Origin: JAAZIN01 sp033809435
Lineage (GTDB): Bacteria > Bacillota > Dethiobacteria > DTU022
Direction: 5' to 3'
NCBI GenBank assembly: GCA_033809435.1
Contig: JAPXLS010000098.1
Location: 1 to 8,252 of the forward strand
Length of the DNA stretch: 8,252 nucleotides
This document shows positions 5,100 to 8,252 of the stretch, piece by piece. The notes under the pieces are model-generated. The model saw nothing but the letters and a program-made list of their open reading frames with translations, made no database searches and was not told the DNA's origin. Made by a program: the position numbers and the translations under genes. Each line of letters opens with the position of its first letter. The first letter of the stretch is position 1.

Positions 5100-5307
5100 T
5101 TATTTAATATGGGTCAAGATCCGAACAATAAAAGATTCAAAACTGTTCATTTCGCTGTAGGCAATTTCATAGACCCGTAGAGCCGAAACCTGCTGGTACC
5201 CATGAACCACCCTGTTTCGGAAACCAAACCATGGACGAGTATGTTTCAAAGTTGTCGGAAGACAGAATTTTTTTGGATACCAAATATTGCAATGCATCGC
5301 GAGCGTC
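5100..5307 (-). pseudogene. Frameshifted HepT-like (HEPN, DUF86) toxin remnant
   Basis: The downstream frame (to TAA 5102-5100) encodes FRNRVVHGYQQVSALRVYEI and ends FIVRILTHIK. RNRVVHGY is an exact RX4HXY motif, the RNase active site of HEPN toxins of the MntA-HepT system, and the flanking pattern fits HepT. Upstream, from 5307 to about 5221, the neighbouring frame encodes DARDALQYLVSKKILSSDNF then ETYSSMVWF, which fits the helix normally preceding that motif. Ignoring one base near 5220 (a C on the minus strand) joins the two into a continuous HepT-like protein, so this is a +1 frameshift. Further upstream (to about 5400) matching pieces are scattered with stops, including a TAA just before 5307, so the N-terminus is also decayed. 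A longer open frame (5100-5396) exists but its first half is out of the HepT frame. No nucleotidyltransferase partner is visible nearby. Confidence 0.68.
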
Positions 5308-5440
5308 AACCGGGGCATAACATTAGCCGCTCTATTCCTTAAAAGGATATTCGCTTTCATCCCTTTCCGGGCAGGAATATTCCTCCTGTCTGGCAAATAA
5401 TAGAATCAAAATGAAGCAGTGAAGTTGGTGAACCGGCGAT

Positions 5441-5908
5441 TTGCCCAGGATCAGCAAGGGCGGAAAATTTGTGTACGGAATATCCCTGATCGGGAAGGGC
5501 TTCAGAATCCAGCTCCCGCCCGGGGCGATCAGAGAATACAATGCTGCCATGGAAGGTAAAATATACCTGATCACCGGCAGTAAAACATCAGGCGGTTTCA
5601 GTGTGACCCGGAAGGGGTTGCTGCAGCCTTCAAAAATAGGCAGGATATTAACAGAGAGGCCTGCGTTGATGAATTATGAACCTGGAGAGGGAGAATTCAT
5701 TACGCATAAGGGCCGCAGTTATTGCTGGCTCAATATTTCCCGGGGTGGTGTGATCATCCTGGCTCAAAAAACAGCATCCTTTTTATGCCTTGAGGAAGGA
5801 GCGGCGCTTTTATGCATCCGGAGCAGCGATATTGCCTTTACCATGGCTGCCGGAGGGCCGCTGCTGGAGAAGGCTAAAGAATACGGCGGCGTCTTGAAAA
5901 CATTTTGA
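5441..5908 (+). CDS. Conserved protein with AbrB-like N-terminal domain
   Basis: The 155-residue protein starts at TTG 5441. An in-frame TGA lies at 5429-5431, and MPRISKGGKFVYG resembles the N-terminus I recall for a conserved family of clostridia and archaea, so the TTG is well placed although no good ribosome binding site precedes it. Residues 15-58 (IGKGFRIQLPPGAIREYNAA ... GSKTSGGFSVTRKG) resemble an AbrB/SpoVT-type hairpin with a GxIxIPxEA-like core. The rest (about 80-150) alternates strands and short helices and is not recognised. No membrane segment or catalytic motif is visible. The domain suggests DNA binding or a structural regulator role, but this is inference. It leads a plus-strand run with the TfoX-domain gene 19 bases downstream. 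Confidence 0.78.
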   Translation: MPRISKGGKFVYGISLIGKGFRIQLPPGAIREYNAAMEGKIYLITGSKTSGGFSVTRKGLLQPSKIGRILTERPALMNYEPGEGEFITHKGRSYCWLNISRGGVIILAQKTASFLCLEEGAALLCIRSSDIAFTMAAGGPLLEKAKEYGGVLKTF

Positions 5909-5915
5909 TGGGCCT

Positions 5916-5924
5916 GGGGGGGGG
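5916..5924 (+). promoter_or_regulatory. Homopolymeric G9 ribosome-binding tract of the TfoX-domain gene
   Basis: Nine consecutive Gs precede TAG ATG and are the only purine-rich site able to pair with the 16S 3' end. The gap to the start is short. Slippage in such a tract would change the spacing and possibly translation. Confidence 0.5.
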
Positions 5925-5927
5925 TAG

Positions 5928-6254
5928 ATGGCCACAACAGCTGATTTTGTGGATTATGTCTGCGAGCAGGTTGAGGGTGCCGGCGCCCTCCGCTACAAAA
6001 AGATGTTCGGTGAATATTTGGTATATATCGATGACAAGCCCATTCTCCTTGTTTGCGACAACACTGTATATGTGAAAATGCTGCCTGTCCTTGATGGCCT
6101 GATGGAAAGCGCCGACAGGGGCAGCCCCTATGAGGGCGCAAAAGAGCACTACATCCTGGATATTGAAAACCGGGGCCTGGCGGCGAAAGTCATTGCCGCC
6201 CTCCTGCCTGTGGTGAAAGTACCGCAGCCGAGAAAGAAAAGAAGCGGCAAATAG
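5928..6254 (+). CDS. TfoX N-terminal domain protein
   Basis: The 108-residue protein corresponds to the stand-alone TfoX/Sxy N-terminal domain: FVDYVCEQVEGAGALRYKKM (7-26), FGEYLVYIDDKPILLVCDN (27-45), then TVYVKM and the YEGAKEHYILD block (128-type spacing here at about 93-103 bases before the tail). It ends in a basic tail, PQPRKKRSGK. In Gammaproteobacteria the full-length protein regulates competence, but single-domain clostridial versions have no established role, so a competence function should not be assumed. The ATG follows a run of nine Gs (5916-5924) with only 3 bases between, which must act as the ribosome binding site. It lies 19 bases after the AbrB-like gene and 37 bases before the AlkD-like gene, so the three are probably co-transcribed. 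Confidence 0.88.
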   Translation: MATTADFVDYVCEQVEGAGALRYKKMFGEYLVYIDDKPILLVCDNTVYVKMLPVLDGLMESADRGSPYEGAKEHYILDIENRGLAAKVIAALLPVVKVPQPRKKRSGK

Positions 6255-6291
6255 GAGCGGATAACAAATCCTCTGCTTCAGGAGGCGGAGC

Positions 6292-6942
6292 ATGGATATC
6301 TTCGAAACATTCAGATCGGCGGCAAACCCTGAAAAGGCAGCCGGGATGAGCGCCTACATGCGCAACCGGTTCCCCTTTCTGGGTATCTCCACACCCGAAC
6401 GCAGAAAACTATCCCGGGATTTTTTTAGAAGCGTGGGCAGGACAGCTGTCGACTGGGAATTTATTTTTGAATGCTGGCGTCAGCCCGAGCGCGAATTCCA
6501 GTATCTGGCCGTTGATTATTTATCCAGAATGAAGGCTCTGCTGACAGCGGCGGATATATCGAAGCTGTGCTGCCTGGCGGTGCAAAAATCATGGTGGGAT
6601 ACCGTTGACGGCCTTGACGTCGTCATCGGGAATATTGCCCTGCGTTGCCCGGAAGTGAAGGAAACCCTTTTGGCATGGAGCATGGACGAAAATATCTGGC
6701 TGCGCCGCATTGCCATCGATCATCAGCTGATGTGGAAGGATAGGACCGATACCGACCTGCTGGAGCGGGTTATTGTCAACAATCTGGGCCAAAGTGAATT
6801 CTTTATCAACAAAGCCATCGGCTGGAGCCTGCGTCAGTACAGCAAAACGGACCCTGCCTGGGTGCGCAGTTTTATCGAGAGGCACCGGAGCAGGATGGCG
6901 CCGCTCAGCATCAGGGAGGCGAGCAAATATATTCAAAGATGA
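6292..6942 (+). CDS. AlkD-like DNA alkylation repair protein (HEAT-repeat DNA glycosylase family)
   Basis: This 216-residue protein has the helical ARM/HEAT-like repeat build of the AlkC/AlkD family and is near the size of Bacillus cereus AlkD (about 235). KSWWDTVDGLDV at 99-110 is the conserved block holding the tryptophan and aspartate of the active cleft (here W102 and D106). WLRRIAIDHQL at 136-146 supplies the DNA-contacting arginine, and FFINKAIGWSLRQYSKTDP at 170-188 the second tryptophan (W178). The family removes bulky or cationic N3- and N7-alkylated bases without flipping the base out. All recognisable active residues are present, so it is probably active. AGGAGG (6280-6285) is 6 bases before the ATG. 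It follows the TfoX-domain gene closely, which implies one transcript but no proven functional link. Confidence 0.93.
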   Translation: MDIFETFRSAANPEKAAGMSAYMRNRFPFLGISTPERRKLSRDFFRSVGRTAVDWEFIFECWRQPEREFQYLAVDYLSRMKALLTAADISKLCCLAVQKSWWDTVDGLDVVIGNIALRCPEVKETLLAWSMDENIWLRRIAIDHQLMWKDRTDTDLLERVIVNNLGQSEFFINKAIGWSLRQYSKTDPAWVRSFIERHRSRMAPLSIREASKYIQR

Positions 6943-7026
6943 TCAATAAACTGCAATCAGCGCAGCGGCGGTCCGGACAAATCTGGGAGGGTCGTTTTCA
7001 AAAAGATTGATTAGGGGAGACCGGCA

Positions 7027-7497
7027 GTGGGGCACCCGGGGTTTTCGTATACTGGACTGATATTCTTACTGATGCTGGTCATACCCAACCTGCTCCGGCT
7101 GAGATACCGGCCCGAGGGTTACAGCGCCGGGGGTGAGAGCAGGGTGCTGCTTCTTTTGGAACGTGTCGGGCAAGTCTCTGTTTTTACTACAGCGCTCATT
7201 TTTAAAGATTTCGACCTGCGCCCCTGGTCGGCATGGTCGCTGTGGCTTGTGGCCGCAGGGGTTCTTATGCTCATGTACGAGGGATGGTGGATCAGGTATT
7301 TTTGGAGCGGGAGGAGGATGGCGGACTTTTACAGCAGTTTTTGCGGTGTGCCCGTGGCCGGTGCCACACTGCCTGTTGCCGCTTTTTTTCTTTTGGCCCT
7401 GTACGGGAAGGTGATCTGGCCGGTGATAGCCGTAATTATCCTGGGGATCGGGCATATCGGCATTCACCTGCAGCATCTGAGGGATGTGCGTGCCTAA
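7027..7497 (+). CDS. Five-helix integral membrane protein of unknown function
   Basis: The GTG start at 7027 is supported by AGGGGAG (7013-7019) 7 bases upstream. The 156-residue product has about five hydrophobic segments: 8-24, 45-60, 68-90, 108-126 and 129-148. Conserved-looking points include LLLLERVGQV before helix 2, YEGWWIRYF after helix 3, FYSSFCGVPVAGATLPVAAF before and in helix 4, and GIGHIGIHLQH in helix 5, whose histidines sit in or near the membrane. The pattern resembles a small uncharacterised clostridial membrane family, but I cannot attach a name or a transported substrate. It lies 84 bases after the AlkD-like gene and 30 bases before the flavoprotein gene, on the same strand. 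Confidence 0.85.
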   Translation: MGHPGFSYTGLIFLLMLVIPNLLRLRYRPEGYSAGGESRVLLLLERVGQVSVFTTALIFKDFDLRPWSAWSLWLVAAGVLMLMYEGWWIRYFWSGRRMADFYSSFCGVPVAGATLPVAAFFLLALYGKVIWPVIAVIILGIGHIGIHLQHLRDVRA

Positions 7498-7527
7498 AAA
7501 AATTATGAATGAGGTGGAGTGATACCG

Positions 7528-8004
7528 GTGTTCAGGGAAATGAGAAGGTGCAAGCAGTTGTTGCCGGCCGATAAAACAGCTGAGGTGATGGCGAGGTGTA
7601 CCCATGGGGTGCTGGCCTGTCTGGGGGATAACAATTACCCTTATGCCGTTCCGCTCAGCTTTGTTTACCTTGATGGAAAATTATATTTCCATTCGGCAAA
7701 GGAGGGGCACAAGATAGATGCAATTACAGGGCACCCTCAGGTTTCATTTTCAGTGGTGGACGAAGACAGGATCATCAGCGAAGAATACACCACCTATTTT
7801 CGCAGTGTCATCGCTTTCGGCAAAGCCAGGATTGCCCTGGGCGGGGAACGGCTAAAGGCTTTTCGGGCCCTGGTTGAAAAGTATTGCCGGGATCAACCCG
7901 AAAAAGGAAGGGAGGAAGCCATAGCCGGTTGCGCGCGCTCTTCCATCATTGCAGTTGATGTGGAGCATATCACGGGCAAGGAAGCTGTTGAATACATCAA
8001 ATAG
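7528..8004 (+). CDS. Pyridoxamine 5'-phosphate oxidase family flavoprotein (NimA-like)
   Basis: Starting at GTG 7528 the protein has 158 residues beginning MFREMRRCKQLL, the usual N-terminus for this family; GAGGTGGAG (7511-7519) ends 8 bases upstream. GTG 7519, in the same frame, overlaps that site and is less likely. THGVLACLGDNNYPYAVPLS (25-44) is the first strand pair of the split-barrel flavin fold. YFHSAKEGHKIDAI (53-66) is the phosphate/FMN loop with the conserved HKIDAI, followed by VSFSVVD and YTTYFRSVIAFGKA. Members bind FMN as dimers and act as NADPH-linked reductases; NimA relatives reduce nitroimidazoles to harmless amines, but the substrate of this copy is unknown. It is the last gene of the plus-strand run, and no clear terminator follows. 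Confidence 0.93.
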   Translation: MFREMRRCKQLLPADKTAEVMARCTHGVLACLGDNNYPYAVPLSFVYLDGKLYFHSAKEGHKIDAITGHPQVSFSVVDEDRIISEEYTTYFRSVIAFGKARIALGGERLKAFRALVEKYCRDQPEKGREEAIAGCARSSIIAVDVEHITGKEAVEYIK

Positions 8005-8053
8005 AGCTGTCCGGCTTTCACCCCCGATCCTTCCCGGGCCGCCTTTCTTAACA

Positions 8054-8059
8054 TATAAT
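8054..8059 (+). promoter_or_regulatory. Probable -10 box for the last gene
   Basis: A perfect TATAAT lies 121 bases before the ATG at 8180. The -35 candidate 17 bases upstream, TTCCCG (8031-8036), matches only half of TTGACA. If used, transcripts would start near 8066 and carry a leader of about 115 bases. Confidence 0.4.
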
Positions 8060-8065
8060 TAAAAA

Positions 8066-8179
8066 TGTATCAGGCACTGCGGGTGGGGCCCCGGTGGAAT
8101 AGCGGTCCAGGGGTGGGGTGGCCTGGAGGGCTGCGCTGATATAGCGCAGTCAAATTTGCAGTGCAGGGGAGGCGTGCAG
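8066..8179 (+). promoter_or_regulatory. Structured G-rich leader of the last gene
   Basis: This stretch holds two hairpins: CCAGG (8107-8111) with CCTGG (8122-8126) around a 10-base G-rich loop, and CTGCGCT (8131-8137) with AGCGCAG (8143-8149) around GATAT. GGGGCCCC and several G-runs lie between 8080 and 8130. It does not match any riboswitch consensus I know. The ribosome binding site GGGGAGG (8166-8172) lies 17 bases beyond the second hairpin, so it is not sequestered by it. Confidence 0.4.
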
Positions 8180-8252
8180 ATGGGTGCAAAATTGACGGAG
8201 CAGACCATAAAGCTGCTCATGAGCTACCAACAGTTCGAAATAACCGATCATG
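8180..8252 (+). CDS. N-terminus of a rubrerythrin/ferritin-like family protein (3' end outside window)
   Basis: The ATG at 8180 has GGGGAGG 7 bases upstream and the frame stays open to the window end, giving 24 codons: MGAKLTEQTIKLLMSYQQFE then ITDH. This resembles the start of rubrerythrin-like and VIT1/CCC1-associated ferritin-like proteins, in which LSxKTxKxLxxFQxxEITEH leads to the first iron-binding helix, the E of EIT being a candidate metal ligand. Such proteins handle iron and peroxide in anaerobes. With 24 residues the assignment is tentative; that it is a gene start is much firmer. The leader before it is long and structured, unlike the closely packed genes upstream, so it probably starts its own transcription unit. 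Confidence 0.5.
   Translation, partial: MGAKLTEQTIKLLMSYQQFEITDH

Noticed and set aside
5332..5574. Minus-strand frame of 80 codons overlapping the AbrB-like gene
   Set aside because: Half of it is antisense to 5441-5574. Only its last ~20 codons might belong to the decayed HepT N-terminus, and that is not certain.
7066..7605. Minus-strand open frame of 179 codons
   Set aside because: It is antisense to the five-helix membrane protein and the start of the flavoprotein, both of which have good ribosome binding sites and family-like sequence. The antisense product is rich in His, Pro and Gln, as is typical of shadow frames.
8066..8160. tRNA or known riboswitch in the G-rich leader
   Set aside because: No cloverleaf, T-loop or known aptamer consensus could be matched by eye; only two short hairpins are seen.

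Overview
The window looks like part of a mid-GC Firmicutes chromosome, probably class Clostridia (Peptococcaceae or Syntrophomonadaceae-like). This is inferred from strong purine-rich ribosome binding sites (GGAGG, GGGAGG), GTG and TTG starts, an AbrB-fold antitoxin, an ECF sigma/membrane anti-sigma-like pair, and small housekeeping families typical of clostridia. No rRNA, tRNA or CRISPR array was seen.

The left half (1-3340) is accessory, partly decayed DNA. It opens with the C-terminal end of an unidentified protein (1-426). A minus-strand IS256-family remnant follows (458-719) that keeps one terminal inverted repeat and two transposase fragments joined across a deletion. Next is an apparently intact Fic-family AMP-transferase with an N-terminal helix-turn-helix (965-1879). 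A 40-bp perfect palindrome (2033-2072), built from a 12-bp unit, separates it from the last ~145 codons of a type I restriction HsdR subunit (2117-2602), whose nuclease and helicase parts are gone. On the minus strand lies a Doc-type toxin with an AbrB-type antitoxin (3283 to 2652), driven by a near-consensus sigma-A promoter. Together these read as the eroded remains of a defence / toxin-antitoxin island.

The middle (3474-5440) is minus-strand. It holds an ECF sigma factor overlapping a single-pass membrane protein that is probably its regulator (4828 to 3529), ending at a 16-bp hairpin. Upstream is a frameshifted HepT (HEPN, RX4HXY) toxin pseudogene (about 5307 to 5100) with no nucleotidyltransferase antitoxin visible.

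The right part (5441-8004) is a compact plus-strand gene run: an AbrB-like conserved protein with a TTG start, a TfoX N-terminal-domain protein, an AlkD-like DNA alkylation repair protein, a five-helix membrane protein and a NimA/PNPOx-like flavoprotein. After a structured G-rich leader, the window ends inside the first codons of a gene resembling rubrerythrin / ferritin-like proteins (8180 onward).

The most notable items are the repeat-built palindrome between fic and the hsdR fragment, the Doc-AbrB pair beside a second Fic-fold gene, the HepT pseudogene with a reconstructable 1-nt frameshift, and the composite IS256 relic. None can be called a new system from sequence alone.
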